From positions 1 through 52,585 of the forward strand of contig CANBWP010000019.1 of the NCBI GenBank assembly GCA_947373185.1: a DNA stretch of 52,585 bases. The letters run 5' to 3'. Numbering within the stretch: position 1 is the first letter of the stretch; each line of letters opens with the position of its first letter. The DNA is from Comamonadaceae bacterium. GTDB taxonomy: Bacteria; Pseudomonadota; Gammaproteobacteria; Burkholderiales; Burkholderiaceae_C. Below, piece by piece: positions 28,125-38,000 of this stretch. The position numbers and the translations under genes are program-made. A model generated the notes under the pieces. The model saw only the letters and a list, made by a program, of their open reading frames with translations, ran no database searches and was not told the origin of the DNA.

Positions 28125-29249
28125 TTAGGCCTGCACCCTGGCCAAAACCCGCAAATCTTTTCCGATGAGCCGTGTTTCGGTGAATTGCAGTGACAGGCCT
28201 TGTGACAAGTCTTCCAAAGGCCCCCATTGCGCCATGCCTTGGCCCAGGCCCAACAGCGTGGGGGCCAAATAGACCAAGAACTCATCGACGCAAGCTTCCC
28301 GAATGAGAGAGCCGTTGAGTTTGTGCCCGGCTTCAACGTGCAGTTCGTTGACCTCACGCTTGGCCAGGTCCGTCAAAAGCGCGACCAAGTCGACCTTGCC
28401 TTGCGGATTGGGCAAGATCGTGACCTGGGCGCCGAGGGCTTCGAGTGCCTGTCGTTTGGCGGGATCGTCCATGGCCGCATAAATCCAAATTTGGCGGGGC
28501 GTGAGGGCCTGCGGACCCGTGTGCTGAAACAACTTGGCCGTGAGCGGTGTCTCAAGGCGGCTGTCCACAAGGACCAAATGGGGCATGCGCGGCGTGGTGT
28601 CTGGAAGCGGACAAAGTCGCAGGTCCAAGACCGGGTCGTCTTCTAGCACGGTGCCGATGCCAGTCAAAATGGCGCATGCGCGGGCGCGCCATGCATGGCC
28701 ATCGGCGCGGGCTTCGGGCCCAGTGATCCATTGGCTTTTGCCGTTTTGCAAAGCTGTTTGGCCGTCCAAGGAGGCGGCCATCTTCATGCGAACCCAGGGT
28801 TTGTGGCGGGTCATGCGGCTTAAAAAGCCGGGGTTTTGTTCAGCGGCTGCTTGCGCGCCATCGCCCACCGTGACTTCAATGCCTGCCGCCTTGAGGCGTT
28901 CAAAGCCTTTGCCGGCCACCAGGGGGTTGGGGTCGGCCAATGCGGCCACCACTTTGCTGACTTTGGCATGGACCAGCGCATCGCAGCACGGGCCGGTTCG
29001 GCCTTGGTGCGCACAGGGCTCTAGGGTGACGTAAGCGGTGGCGCCTTCTAGCGGGTGTCCTTGAGACGCAGCATCGCGCAGCGCCATGACTTCGGCGTGC
29101 GGGCCGCCAGCTTCTTGCGTATGGCCTTGCCCCAAAACTTGACCGTCAGCGCCAACGATGACGCAGCCGACACGTGGATTGGGCGAAGTCAGGCGCATGG
29201 CTTGGGCAGCCAAATCCAGGGCTTGTTGCATGAAGGGGCTGGTGGACAT
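28125..29249 (-). CDS. ribD: Bifunctional riboflavin biosynthesis deaminase/reductase
   Basis: The N-terminal zinc deaminase domain has PHAEVMAL and EPCAHQGRTGPCCDAL (zinc ligands His, Cys, Cys), and the C-terminal half is the NADPH reductase. It acts on the pyrimidine product of GTP cyclohydrolase II. From ATG at 29249 it has 374 residues; ATG at 29231 is an alternative, since neither has a strong ribosome site. It heads the riboflavin-nusB-tol run. A pilin-like gene ends 66 bp upstream on the same strand. Confidence 0.94.
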   Translation of the reverse strand: MSTSPFMQQALDLAAQAMRLTSPNPRVGCVIVGADGQVLGQGHTQEAGGPHAEVMALRDAASQGHPLEGATAYVTLEPCAHQGRTGPCCDALVHAKVSKVVAALADPNPLVAGKGFERLKAAGIEVTVGDGAQAAAEQNPGFLSRMTRHKPWVRMKMAASLDGQTALQNGKSQWITGPEARADGHAWRARACAILTGIGTVLEDDPVLDLRLCPLPDTTPRMPHLVLVDSRLETPLTAKLFQHTGPQALTPRQIWIYAAMDDPAKRQALEALGAQVTILPNPQGKVDLVALLTDLAKREVNELHVEAGHKLNGSLIREACVDEFLVYLAPTLLGLGQGMAQWGPLEDLSQGLSLQFTETRLIGKDLRVLARVQA

Positions 29250-29315
29250 GGGGCTGAGAGTCTGACAAAAAGAGGGGGCAATGAGTGACTGCTGAGATGG
29301 CAAGGATACGACAAC

Positions 29316-29756
29316 TCAGATCCCGACCCAAGCAGGGGTTGAGGCACGCCGCTTGACCCACAAGAGCTCAGAGCGCCTCAGACCCTCCATCCACGTCACG
29401 CGGATGCGCAATTCTTGCAGGCTGGTCAATGTCGTTGCGGGCGTGTTGGGCATGCTGACACCCTGAATTTGCCAGGTGCGTTGAAACACCAAGCCGGGGT
29501 CTGCAGACAGAGGTGCAAGATCGCTGGTGCTGGAAAACGCTTGGACACATGCCGCAGTTTGAACCCCCCAGCACTCTGCCAAGTCTTGCGCCAAGCCGCT
29601 GGCCAAATCTAAGTTGCGATGAACTTGGGTGGCCGCCAAACTGGTGGCGCTCAGGCGCACAGCACCCGCCAAGCCCATGGCCAACAAGGCGCTGGCCACG
29701 ACGGCTTCGAGGACGCTGAAGCCTTGCAGCTGCTTGAGCGTGAGCTTGAGCCTCAT
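29316..29756 (-). CDS. PilV-like minor type IV pilin
   Basis: This is a predicted minor pilin or pseudopilin of 146 residues. It has a clear class III signal: cleavage after G in QLQG-FSVLEAVVAS, with E at +5, followed by a hydrophobic helix. ATG at 29756 gives a short leader; 29765 is an alternative. PilV-like proteins prime or modify type IV pili. It is the fourth gene of a minus-strand group of pilin-like genes and overlaps or adjoins the PilX-like gene. Confidence 0.8.
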   Translation of the reverse strand: MRLKLTLKQLQGFSVLEAVVASALLAMGLAGAVRLSATSLAATQVHRNLDLASGLAQDLAECWGVQTAACVQAFSSTSDLAPLSADPGLVFQRTWQIQGVSMPNTPATTLTSLQELRIRVTWMEGLRRSELLWVKRRASTPAWVGI

Positions 29757-29770
29757 GGATGACATGCGCC

Positions 29771-30364
29771 TCAATAACCTGCGTTTTTCCAACTGCCAGG
29801 TAGGCGTTGCACCTGTTTGGAGTGGATGCCGGGTGGCCACAATGTTGGATGGCTCTGCGCAGGACTCAAGGTCGCGCTGTAAGGCACAGGCACAAACAAT
29901 GCAGCTTGCACCGTGGCACGACTGCCCACGCCCGCATGCGAATCATTCAAGCGAAGTTCTGTGACCAGCAGCACTTGATGCGGCGTGTTATGGCCATCTC
30001 TGACAAGGGTCACTGACGAGTGAAGGGTGTCAGTGAAGTCAGGAAGGGGCAAAAGCGCCAGGGGAATTCTCAGGCATTGCCAATATGCGGGCGCTTTGTT
30101 GGCAGGGCAGTCTTGTGGTGAAGCGTTGGCCCACAGCTGTGCGTCCGCTTGTGCCCCGTTTTGCATGTAATGGTTGTCAATGTAGGCAATGGCCGTTTCG
30201 AGCAAGGCTTCGCTGTTGGCCAGCGCTTGCGCGGCAAACATTTGTTGTTGACTGCGCGTGGTTTCTGCCGAGACTGCTTTCAGCGTGAGCCAGCCCAACA
30301 AGCCTGTAAGCAGGATCAGGGTGGTGGTGGCCATGAGGGTGGCCATGCCGTGGAGCCCTTTCAT
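29771..30364 (-). CDS. PilX-like pilus assembly protein
   Basis: This is a 197-residue protein with an N-terminal hydrophobic helix (GMATLMATTTLILLTGLLGWL, residues 6-26) after a short basic leader, as in PilX-type minor pilins. The rest is a soluble domain with little recognisable sequence. ATG at 30364 overlaps the stop of the PilW-like gene by 4 bp. The assignment rests on N-terminal form, size and place between PilW- and PilV-like genes. Confidence 0.72.
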   Translation of the reverse strand: MKGLHGMATLMATTTLILLTGLLGWLTLKAVSAETTRSQQQMFAAQALANSEALLETAIAYIDNHYMQNGAQADAQLWANASPQDCPANKAPAYWQCLRIPLALLPLPDFTDTLHSSVTLVRDGHNTPHQVLLVTELRLNDSHAGVGSRATVQAALFVPVPYSATLSPAQSHPTLWPPGIHSKQVQRLPGSWKNAGY

Positions 30365-30978
30365 GCGCTGTTGTCTGTGCAATTTTGAGCTGCTGGGCGC
30401 ACGTGCGCGCTGTGATTGCGAAGGCGGACCAGCCTTTGCCAGGTGCTGGGCCATTTGTCTGAGCTGGCTTGACTGCGCAACTGCACGACCAGTAAATCAC
30501 CTTGGTTGTCAGGGCTGTTGTCGCATTGAAGCCGAAAGTTCAGTTCCAAAATTTGCAAATTTTTGCTGTCGCTCAGGGTCGACCACACGGGAGGCTGACA
30601 AGCGGTTTTGGTTTGTAATTCTTTGGCGTTGACTCGAAAACCGCTGCATTCGTTGTTGTCTTTCAGGCCGTTGTCGTTGCGGTCGACGCTGAACAAAATT
30701 TGGTGGCTGCTGACGTCGAAATCTTCGGCCAAACCGCAAAATGCCGAAGGACAAAGGCCTGGGAGACCGTTGTCACTGCCCGCACGCAAGGCCTGAAAAT
30801 TGGCGCGTCGAAGGTCATGGACCAGCGTGTCCATGAGCGCGCGAACGTCTTGCTGCGAATGACTGCGCAGCAAAATTTGACGGTCGTTTTGCCACTGCAA
30901 GTTGACCCACACAGCCGCGGCACTCAGCATGCTCAGGCCAAGGGCCAAACCGACCAGCAGATTTACCATGGCCAGCAA
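30361..30978 (-). CDS. PilW-like minor pilin with atypical N-terminus
   Basis: This 205-residue protein opens (TTG at 30978) MLAMVNLLVGLALGLSML, which matches the PilW hydrophobic helix (LLVGLALG). The usual prepilin peptidase signature is missing: the glycine before the cut and the glutamate at +5 are replaced, with N at the +5 place. The frame is closed by a stop 18 bp upstream, so no longer leader exists. The soluble domain resembles PilW in form (SVDRNDNGLKDNNECSGF). The start overlaps the upstream pilin gene by 16 bp. An ATG at 30969 is the other possible start. Confidence 0.72.
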   Translation of the reverse strand: MLAMVNLLVGLALGLSMLSAAAVWVNLQWQNDRQILLRSHSQQDVRALMDTLVHDLRRANFQALRAGSDNGLPGLCPSAFCGLAEDFDVSSHQILFSVDRNDNGLKDNNECSGFRVNAKELQTKTACQPPVWSTLSDSKNLQILELNFRLQCDNSPDNQGDLLVVQLRSQASSDKWPSTWQRLVRLRNHSAHVRPAAQNCTDNSA

Positions 30979-31418
30979 TGTCCGGGTTCGTTCTGATCAG
31001 GCGATGCACTGTGGTCGCTGCTGCTGGTTTTTTGGACACGTGCATTTTCAGTCACTTGCAGGCTCATGGTGCTGCACGCCATGTCGCGAGATTGCAAGCC
31101 TGTGACATGGGCGTGCAGCGCATAGGTTTGCGCACTGACTTGGTCCAAACTCAAAACGTAGTGTCCCATGGCGGAGGACGATGAAGGCCACCCCAAATCG
31201 GCAAGGCTGCTTGCATATTGGGCGTGCAAGCCGCGGTATTGCAATTGTTTCAAGTGCAATTGCAGCAGGCTGTTGTGCGCATCTTGTCTGCGGCTTTGGA
31301 GCCACGTGATTTCAAAACTGGGCAGGGCCACACCCATGAGCAAACCCATGAGGGCCAAGCTCAAAAGCGTTTCGATCAAGCTAAAGCCTGCGGTTGACAT
31401 GTGTGTGAAGGAAGGCAT
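30963..31418 (-). CDS. PilE-like type IV pilin
   Basis: This is a predicted pilin of up to 151 residues (145 from ATG at 31400). The prepilin signal is canonical: TAG-FSLIETLLSLALMG with Glu at +5. The remaining domain has two cysteines near the C-terminus, one in DMACS, as in PilE disulfide loops. It is the first gene of the minus-strand pilin group and is divergent from the FimT-like gene. Calling it major or minor is not possible from sequence. Confidence 0.82.
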   Translation of the reverse strand: MPSFTHMSTAGFSLIETLLSLALMGLLMGVALPSFEITWLQSRRQDAHNSLLQLHLKQLQYRGLHAQYASSLADLGWPSSSSAMGHYVLSLDQVSAQTYALHAHVTGLQSRDMACSTMSLQVTENARVQKTSSSDHSASPDQNEPGHCWPW

Positions 31419-31551
31419 GCATCAGAGCATGCGCTCTGAGATGCCATGCAGGTGTCGCATTCACTTGCATGGCAGCTTCAATGTCATTCATGACCTCACA
31501 AGGCCAGTCAATGAAAGCGCCATGCCGCGCCAAATTCTTAAGCTGGCGAAC

Positions 31552-32148
31552 ATGAAAAAATACATTGCCTCTGGCGGTCATGGTTTGATCGAGACTTTGT
31601 TTGTCTTGTTCATTCTGGCCATGTTGTGTGGCGCAGCGGCATCGGCCATGCTCTGGATGCAAACCAAAACCCAGATGCAAACAGCGGCCGAAGATTTGCT
31701 GAACGACGTGCTGACAGCACGAACCGAAGCGCTCAGTCGTGAGAAGCGGGTGAGTTTGTGTGTGGCAGCACCACCCAGCAACAGCCAAAATCAGGTCTTG
31801 CCCACGGCATGCGCGCCGGCGAATGCCATCCCAGGCCTTCATACCTGGCAACAAGGTTGGCTGATGTTTGAAGACGATAACAACAATGGGCTGTGGGATG
31901 CTGGCGAAGTCTTGCTGATGCGGCATGCAGCTTTGCCAGTCAGCCTTGCCGCCACGGGCAACGCCACGGTCAATCGTTACATTTCATTTGGCGCCAGCGG
32001 CCGCAGTTTGGCTTTGAACGGCGCATTTCAAGCAGGCACGCTCACGGTCTGCGTGCATCAGAGCCTTAGCAGCACCGGCTGGCTCTTGGTGGTCAATGCG
32101 GTGGGGCGGCCGCGCTTGGACAAAGCGCAAATTGCGAATTGCCCGTGA
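31552..32148 (+). CDS. GspH/FimT-family pseudopilin
   Basis: This is a 198-residue prepilin-like protein with a class III signal (GGHG-LIETLFVLFILAM, Glu at +4 or +5 by the cut chosen). The GspH-type C-terminal domain has the motif GWLMFEDDNNNGLWDAGEVLL, typical of FimT/GspH. ATG at 31552 is preferred (MKKYIASGGHG); ATG at 31522 is in frame. It lies head-to-head with the PilE-like gene, completing a compact cluster of five pilin-like genes without pilY1. Confidence 0.85.
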   Translation: MKKYIASGGHGLIETLFVLFILAMLCGAAASAMLWMQTKTQMQTAAEDLLNDVLTARTEALSREKRVSLCVAAPPSNSQNQVLPTACAPANAIPGLHTWQQGWLMFEDDNNNGLWDAGEVLLMRHAALPVSLAATGNATVNRYISFGASGRSLALNGAFQAGTLTVCVHQSLSSTGWLLVVNAVGRPRLDKAQIANCP

Positions 32149-32150
32149 AG

Positions 32151-32216
32151 CCAAGAGAAGCCAAGAGAAGCGCCGTGCGCTAGCGGCTGAAAGGCTAAGA
32201 GGCTAAGAGGCTAAGA
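32151..32216. repeat. Two short tandem repeats between the FimT-like gene and nrdR
   Basis: CCAAGAGAAG occurs twice in tandem (32151-32170) and GGCTAAGA three times (32193-32216). They fill the gap between two convergent stops. They look like slippage products; no terminator structure is clear. Confidence 0.85.
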
Positions 32217-32219
32217 GCC

Positions 32220-32669
32220 TTACTTGCTCACTTCGTCGACCAAGAGCTTGAAATCGTCAATGTCTTCAAAGCTTCGGTACACGCTGGCAAATCGGACATA
32301 GGCCACTTTGTCGAGTTTCTTCAACTCACGCATGACCAGTTCGCCCAGCTTGTTGGAGGCCACTTCGCGCTGTGCCAAGTTCAGCAATTTTTCTTCGATG
32401 CGCTCAATGGCCGAGTCGACTTGTTCAGTGCTCACAGGGCGTTTGCGCAGCGCCAAGTTCATGCTGGCGCGCAGCTTGATGCGTTCGTACTCAATGCGTC
32501 GGCCATCTTTTTTGACGATGGCAGGAAAATTCACTTCCGGCCGTTCGTAAGTGGTGAAGCGTTTTTCGCACGCCGCACACTGACGGCGGCGGCGAATCAG
32601 GTCACCATCTTCAGCCAGCCGCGTCTCCACCACTTGGGTGTCGTTGTGGCTGCAGAAGGGGCACTTCAT
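32220..32669 (-). CDS. nrdR: Transcriptional repressor NrdR
   Basis: NrdR represses ribonucleotide reductase genes through NrdR boxes. The 149 residues have an N-terminal zinc ribbon (C3, C6, C31, C34) and an ATP-cone domain. Family motifs include FTTYERPE and [15 protein letters not shown]. It overlaps glyA by 4 bp (ATGA), and the glyA-nrdR order is common in betaproteobacteria. No ribonucleotide reductase gene is in the window. Confidence 0.97.
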   Translation of the reverse strand: MKCPFCSHNDTQVVETRLAEDGDLIRRRRQCAACEKRFTTYERPEVNFPAIVKKDGRRIEYERIKLRASMNLALRKRPVSTEQVDSAIERIEEKLLNLAQREVASNKLGELVMRELKKLDKVAYVRFASVYRSFEDIDDFKLLVDEVSK

Positions 32670-33910
32670 TTGTAAACAGGGAAACGGGCGGTCAAGGCGT
32701 TGACCTTGGCGCGAACGGCTTCAATGTTGGCGGGATCGTTTGGATTGTCGAGCACATCGGCAATCAGGTTGGCCGTGATGCGGGCTTCTTCGTCCTTGAA
32801 GCCGCGAGTCGTCATGGCGGGGGTGCCAATGCGCACGCCGCTGGTGACCATGGGTTTTTCGGGGTCGTTGGGGATCGAATTTTTATTGATGGTCATGTGC
32901 GCTTGGCCCAGCGCAGCTTCAGCCACTTTGCCCGTAATGCCCTTAGAGCGCAGGTCGACCAACATGACGTGGCTTTGCGTGCCGCCACTCACAATGCGCA
33001 AGCCGCGTTGGGTGAGGGTTTCGGCAATGATTTGCGCGTTCTTGATCACTTGCTGTTGGTAGGCTTTGAACTCGGGTGCCATGGCTTCTTTGAACGCAAC
33101 CGCTTTGGCAGCAATGACGTGCATGAGCGGGCCGCCTTGCAGGCCAGGGAAGATGGCGCTGTTGATGGCTTTTTCGTGCTCGGCCTTCATCAAGATGATG
33201 CCGCCGCGAGGGCCGCGCAAGCTCTTGTGGGTGGTGGATGTCACCACATCGGCATGGGGCACAGGGTTGGGATAGACACCTGCTGCAATGAGGCCAGCGT
33301 AGTGCGCCATGTCGACCAAGAAAATGGCACCCACATCTTTGGCCACTTTGGCAAAGCGTGCAAAGTCAATGTGCAAGCTGTAGGCCGAAGCGCCGGCAAT
33401 GATCAGCTTGGGTTTGGTTTCGTGCGCCTTCTTTTCCATGGCGTCGTAGTCAATGGCTTCGTTGGCATCGAGGCCATAGCTGACCACATTGAACCACTTG
33501 CCGCTCATATTGAGGGGCATGCCGTGCGTGAGGTGACCGCCTTCGGCCAAGCTCATGCCCATGATGGTGTCGCCGGGCTTCAAGAAAGCCAAGAACACCG
33601 CTTCGTTGGCGGAGGCGCCGCAATGGGGTTGCACGTTGGCAGCTTCTGCGCCAAAAATTTGTTTGATGCGGTCGATGGCCAATTGCTCGGCGATGTCGAC
33701 ATACTCGCAGCCGCCGTAATAGCGCTTGCCGGGGTAGCCTTCGGCGTATTTGTTGGTGAGCTGAGAGCCTTGCGCGGCCATGACGGCGGGCGAAGCGTAG
33801 TTTTCGCTGGCGATCAGCTCGATGTGGTGCTCTTGGCGGGCGTTTTCGGCTTGAATGGCCGCAAAAATTTCGGGATCGGTTTGTTCAATCAGGATGTTTC
33901 TTGAATACAT
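32666..33910 (-). CDS. glyA: Serine hydroxymethyltransferase
   Basis: GlyA interconverts serine and glycine, charging tetrahydrofolate with a one-carbon unit. The 414 residues are full length; the PLP lysine is K229 in [14 protein letters not shown]. Other family motifs are [10 protein letters not shown] and [18 protein letters not shown] at 33910 follows a weak AAGG site. It lies 45 bp behind the predicted 6S RNA on the same strand, and overlaps nrdR by 4 bp. Confidence 0.97.
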   Translation of the reverse strand: MYSRNILIEQTDPEIFAAIQAENARQEHHIELIASENYASPAVMAAQGSQLTNKYAEGYPGKRYYGGCEYVDIAEQLAIDRIKQIFGAEAANVQPHCGASANEAVFLAFLKPGDTIMGMSLAEGGHLTHGMPLNMSGKWFNVVSYGLDANEAIDYDAMEKKAHETKPKLIIAGASAYSLHIDFARFAKVAKDVGAIFLVDMAHYAGLIAAGVYPNPVPHADVVTSTTHKSLRGPRGGIILMKAEHEKAINSAIFPGLQGGPLMHVIAAKAVAFKEAMAPEFKAYQQQVIKNAQIIAETLTQRGLRIVSGGTQSHVMLVDLRSKGITGKVAEAALGQAHMTINKNSIPNDPEKPMVTSGVRIGTPAMTTRGFKDEEARITANLIADVLDNPNDPANIEAVRAKVNALTARFPVYK

Positions 33911-33955
33911 GGCAGGCCTTCAATCGATGGTTCCTTGTGGCATTGAGGAAGGTGT

Positions 33956-34148
33956 GCCTCAACTTGACAAGGGCTGCCCAGGCGAACGGCTAAAACCTTG
34001 GGCCCCACACAGCGGCTCAAGGTGCACGCTCCCCAGTGGTTGAGGGTGGGGCCATGCCCACCGGTTTCCACGTCAGAGGCTGGTTCAGTCTGAAAGCTGA
34101 AGCCAGGCTCCTATCGCCAGTTGCGTACCCCCTGAGTGTAGCCGAGGC
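33956..34148 (-). ncRNA. ssrS: 6S RNA
   Basis: 6S RNA imitates an open promoter and binds RNA polymerase holoenzyme in stationary phase. The 193-nt minus-strand segment folds as expected: its ends GCCTCGGCT and AGTTGAGGC pair (with G-U), and further stems pair CAGGGG with CCCTTG and GGCGA with TCGCC. The 3' half carries CACCTTGAGCC and GGGCCCAAGGTTTTAGCC, closely matching the E. coli 6S 3' half, including its small bubble hairpin. The 5' half has the matching GGAGCC and the AACCGGTGGGCATG stretch. Ends are set by the closing stem and may be off by a few bases. Confidence 0.85.
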
Positions 34149-34186
34149 TGGCGCTTGTGCTGCGCCCAACATGGACAAAAGTAGGT

Positions 34187-34945
34187 TCAGGTTTTGGGCT
34201 TTTTGGGCAAGGCGTCTTTCAGCCTTGCCTGCTCCGCCAAAACACGCGTGATGTAGTCAGTTTCAAGGGAAATGGAGTCTTCGCCGGCCTTGTAGAGTCG
34301 CAAGCCTTCTTCGACTTTGCCAGTCAGATCGATGCATTCCTTCAAAATTTTGACGCCAATCCGGAGATTGGTTTTGGGGTCAAAAATGGCCATGGGCCCA
34401 CCGTAGGGGGTGAACTGTTCTGAGTGCACTTCAGCGACCACCTGCATCAAGCCCTTGGCCCCGACAGGGCTGTTGGCAAAGGGGTTGAAATTGGATTCGA
34501 TGCCAATGACCGCCAAAATGAGGGTGGGGTCTAGGCTGGACCGGTTGGCCAGGTCATAGACCTCCAGCACAATGGCATTCAAGGGTTCGGACGCCATGCG
34601 GTACTTGGTTTTGATGGCCTGAACCAAGGCCAATTGCTGTGCGCTGAGGTCACTGGACGGTGCTGCCAAGCTGCGCAATAAAACCTGCTGTTTGGCGTCC
34701 TCGTCTTCTGAGATGTGAAGCCTTGTGAACAGCCACCCTTGGACGTTTTGCACCGTCAGGGTTCGAATTTCGGGGCGGGCCAAGGCCAGCAAACTGATCA
34801 AGACCGCCAGCAAGCCCAGCAGGGCAAAGCTGTGGTGGGAGATGTTCACAAAGCCCCGGGCAATGTCTGTCACAAAGGTCTGAAAGCCACGCCCAAAACG
34901 GGTGGCCCAGTGACTGGCATCTTCGGGGAGGGTGGTTGAAATCAC
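34187..34945 (-). CDS. Membrane-anchored lytic transglycosylase (SLT domain)
   Basis: This 252-residue protein has one membrane segment (about residues 38-57) and a C-terminal SLT lysozyme-like domain. The catalytic glutamate is E150 in GIESNFNPFANSPVGAKGLMQV. It should cleave peptidoglycan with formation of 1,6-anhydromuramic acid. A TATAAT -10 box lies on the minus strand at 34979-34974. The stop is 38 bp upstream of the 6S RNA start. The specific paralogue cannot be named. Confidence 0.9.
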   Translation of the reverse strand: MISTTLPEDASHWATRFGRGFQTFVTDIARGFVNISHHSFALLGLLAVLISLLALARPEIRTLTVQNVQGWLFTRLHISEDEDAKQQVLLRSLAAPSSDLSAQQLALVQAIKTKYRMASEPLNAIVLEVYDLANRSSLDPTLILAVIGIESNFNPFANSPVGAKGLMQVVAEVHSEQFTPYGGPMAIFDPKTNLRIGVKILKECIDLTGKVEEGLRLYKAGEDSISLETDYITRVLAEQARLKDALPKKPKT

Positions 34946-34973
34946 AAAGTCAGTGAATGTTGCAGAACTGCGG

Positions 34974-34979
34974 ATTATA
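34974..34979 (-). promoter_or_regulatory. -10 box of the lytic transglycosylase gene
   Basis: TATAAT at 34979-34974 on the minus strand gives a leader of about 22 bases to ATG 34945. TCACAT is the only -35-like hexamer at proper spacing. Confidence 0.45.
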
Positions 34980-35002
34980 AAAAAAATCGAAAATAGATGT
35001 GA

Positions 35003-38000
35003 ATGGCATATATGGGGTGGCCTTCCTCGGTGAAAATAGCCTCTTTATCTTTTTGCGTTGTGACTGTGACTCATTCTTCTCCTAAGACCCCCGATGTTCA
35101 AGCCCTTGATGCCATGACGGGCGGGGCTTTTGCCGCACAAACATCCGGTGAGCGTGCCGCTAAATTGCGTGAATGGTTGCAAACGGACCCTTCGCAGGAC
35201 GACTTGCAGCACGTCTACAAAGAAATTGCCAACCGCGACAAAGGTGCCGCCAAGGTCTTGAAAGAGAAATTGGATGAGATGAAAAGATCGCATGGTCAAG
35301 ATGTGTTGGCCACTGAATGGGCCGAACGCGCTCAGGCCATGTTGGCTGCGTCGCGACTGAACATTGCCGATGCCATGGCTTGGCAACGCGATGCCGCCAA
35401 AGCGGGTGCGCCTTTGTCCCGCGAACCTTTGGCCAGCTTGAAGCAGCAATTGAATGAAAAAATCAAAGCCGTTGAAGACTTGCAGCATCAGGTGATGGTG
35501 CAACGCGAGACGGCCGTCTTGTTGGCCCAGCGCATTGAAGTGTTGTCAACCAAAAGTTTGAAAGAAGCCGATGCGGCCAATGAGGCCTTGCAAGCCGATG
35601 TTGCGCACTGGCAAGAACAAGCAGGCGCCCTGACGCAAGATGCCGCTTGGCAAAGCGTCGACTTGAAGTTTGTCCCTCAATTGGATGCATCACGCCAGCA
35701 ATTGCTCAGTGTGTGGGAAGCTTTCGAAGGTGCATTGTTCCAAGCCAAAGCGGCCCGTGAAGACATCAACGAAGTGTTGCCTTCCGTCCCCGTTTGGGCT
35801 GAAGAGTTGCGTGTCGCACGCGGTGGTCAAAGTTCACCCTCAGAAGTGCACCGTTCTGCGGCAACGCAAGCAGATCCAGAAGCTGCAAGCAGCCAAGATG
35901 TGTCTGTCGAAGAGCGTGCCACCAGTGAAGGCAAGCCTGTCAAGGTCGCCAAAGTCAGTCAGACCAAAATGGACCCTGCACAGCGTTTGGCACTGCGCGA
36001 AGCCGCCTCCCAAGCTGTGACTGCGGCCTTGGCGGTGCTGGCCACTGAAAACAACGAAACCCATTTGGCGGCGCTCCGCCAAGCCTTGAAAGAGCACGGC
36101 CGCAACATGGACACCGCCATGGACTTGCAAGTCCATGAAGCTTTGATAGCCGCAGGTGATGCCGCAGGCTGGCAGCGTTATGTGGCCGATCAAAGCCGCA
36201 TGGCCTTGGTCTTGAAAGCAGAAGCCTTGTTCAAAAAGGTGCCTGTGAAAGCCGAGCGTGTGCCTGAGGTGGCGCCTGAGGTGGCGCCTGAGCCCACGGC
36301 CGAAGCGACCCCTGATATTGCGACTGATGTAGCCACGCAAGTGAGCCCTGAACTTGCCAGTGGCAATGAGCCCGCAGGCTCTCACGAGATTGCGCCACCC
36401 GCCCCCGTTGAAGAGAAGTTTGTCTTGGAGCCCACTGTCGGTGGCCGCAAAATGCAAGATGCTTTGCGCCAATTGCGCGAAGAATGGAAGCAAGCCGATC
36501 AGGGTGGTTTGCCCAATCACGCATTGTGGAAGCGTTTTGATGCCGCTTGCAACCTTGCCTACAAGGTGGTTCAAGCATGGTTGGACAAAATCAAAACGGA
36601 AGCCACCGAACACCGCAGTCAACGCTTGGCGTTGATCGAAGAAGTCAAGGCCTGGGGCGAAGCCCATGCCCAAAACGCCGACTGGCGTGCGCACTTGCGC
36701 GCCTTGCATCAGTTTGGTGATCGCTGGCGCAATGCGGGTCATTTGAGTGAGAAAGCATTTGCTGAATTGCAGCCTTTGTGGAAACAAGCTTTGCACACTG
36801 CGGCAGCCCCTTTAGAAGCGGCTCAAAAAGCCAGCACGGCTCGCAGACAAGCGCTGATTGCCGAAGCCGACGTATTGGGCGCTGCACCTGTCTTGCGTGT
36901 AGACGCAGTCAAAGCCTTGCAGCACAGCTGGCAAACTGAGGCACAAAGTGTGCCCATGGACCGCCGCATCGAACAAAAAATGTGGGAAGCATTTCGCAAA
37001 CCTCTCGATGAAGCTTTCAGCCGCAAAACCCATGCGCCCAACGCGCGCGAGCAACATGCAGCCGCGCCTTTGTCGGCCCACGACCGCGTGGTGCTCGATG
37101 CGTCCAACGCCTTGAAAGCAGCCAATGCCTCCGGCGATGTGCAAAAAATCAAGGCCGCCATGGCCGCTTTGGATGCGGCCCTCAAAGGCCAAGCAAAAGC
37201 TGTGGCAGAAGAAGCCGTTGCCGTTCAAGCTGTCGTCGAGAACCCCGATTCACAAGCGGCTGCATCCGGTGCTGAAGCTTCAACGGACGTCACGACCACA
37301 GACGAATCAAGCGCAGGCGCATCTGCCCCTGATGAAAGCGCTGCTAACGAGGCCGCAGAGCCCGTCAAAGCAACGCCAGCCAAACCCGCAAGGCCCTTGG
37401 TTGCCATGCGCGGAGATGATCGCCCAGGCCAGAAGAAATCGGTGCCGGCGCCTGCAGGGCGTGGTGCTCCGGGTGATCGCCGTGATGGCAAAGCAGGTTC
37501 ACGCTTTGACAAGCCAGGTTTTGGCGACAAAGCGGGTGGCCGTTTTGACCGTGGTGATCGACAAGACCGGCCAGAGCGTCAAGAACGGGGGCCTCGATTG
37601 GGCGATGCCGCTTTCCGTGCACAACGTGATGCGATGGAGCACGCTGAATTGGCGCTGCGCAAATTGGCCGCTCAAGCACACGGTGAGTCATTGACGAACT
37701 TGTTGGCAGCTTGGGAAAAACGCCAAGCCGACTTGGTGCCAGCGGCACAAGAGTTGGGTCGAAACGTCAATACCGCGGCCCGCACAGCATGGGCCCATGC
37801 CGTCAGCCAAGCGCCCAGCGCATCAGCGGGTGAAGCCATTTTGCGGTTGGAGATGGCGGCCGAGGTGCCCACACCCGCAGAGAACTTGAACGAGCGGCGT
37901 GCTTTGCAACTGCAATTGCTCACGCGCAAAAATCAAGCAGGTCCTGCAGAAACATGGGGCCTCGATGTCACGGCTGTTTTGTCCAGTGCCCACGATGCCA

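Noticed and set aside
31168..31521. N-terminal extension of the FimT-like gene
   Set aside because: It runs antisense to the PilE-like gene, and a prepilin signal must be near the N-terminus, which fits only the starts at 31522 or 31552.
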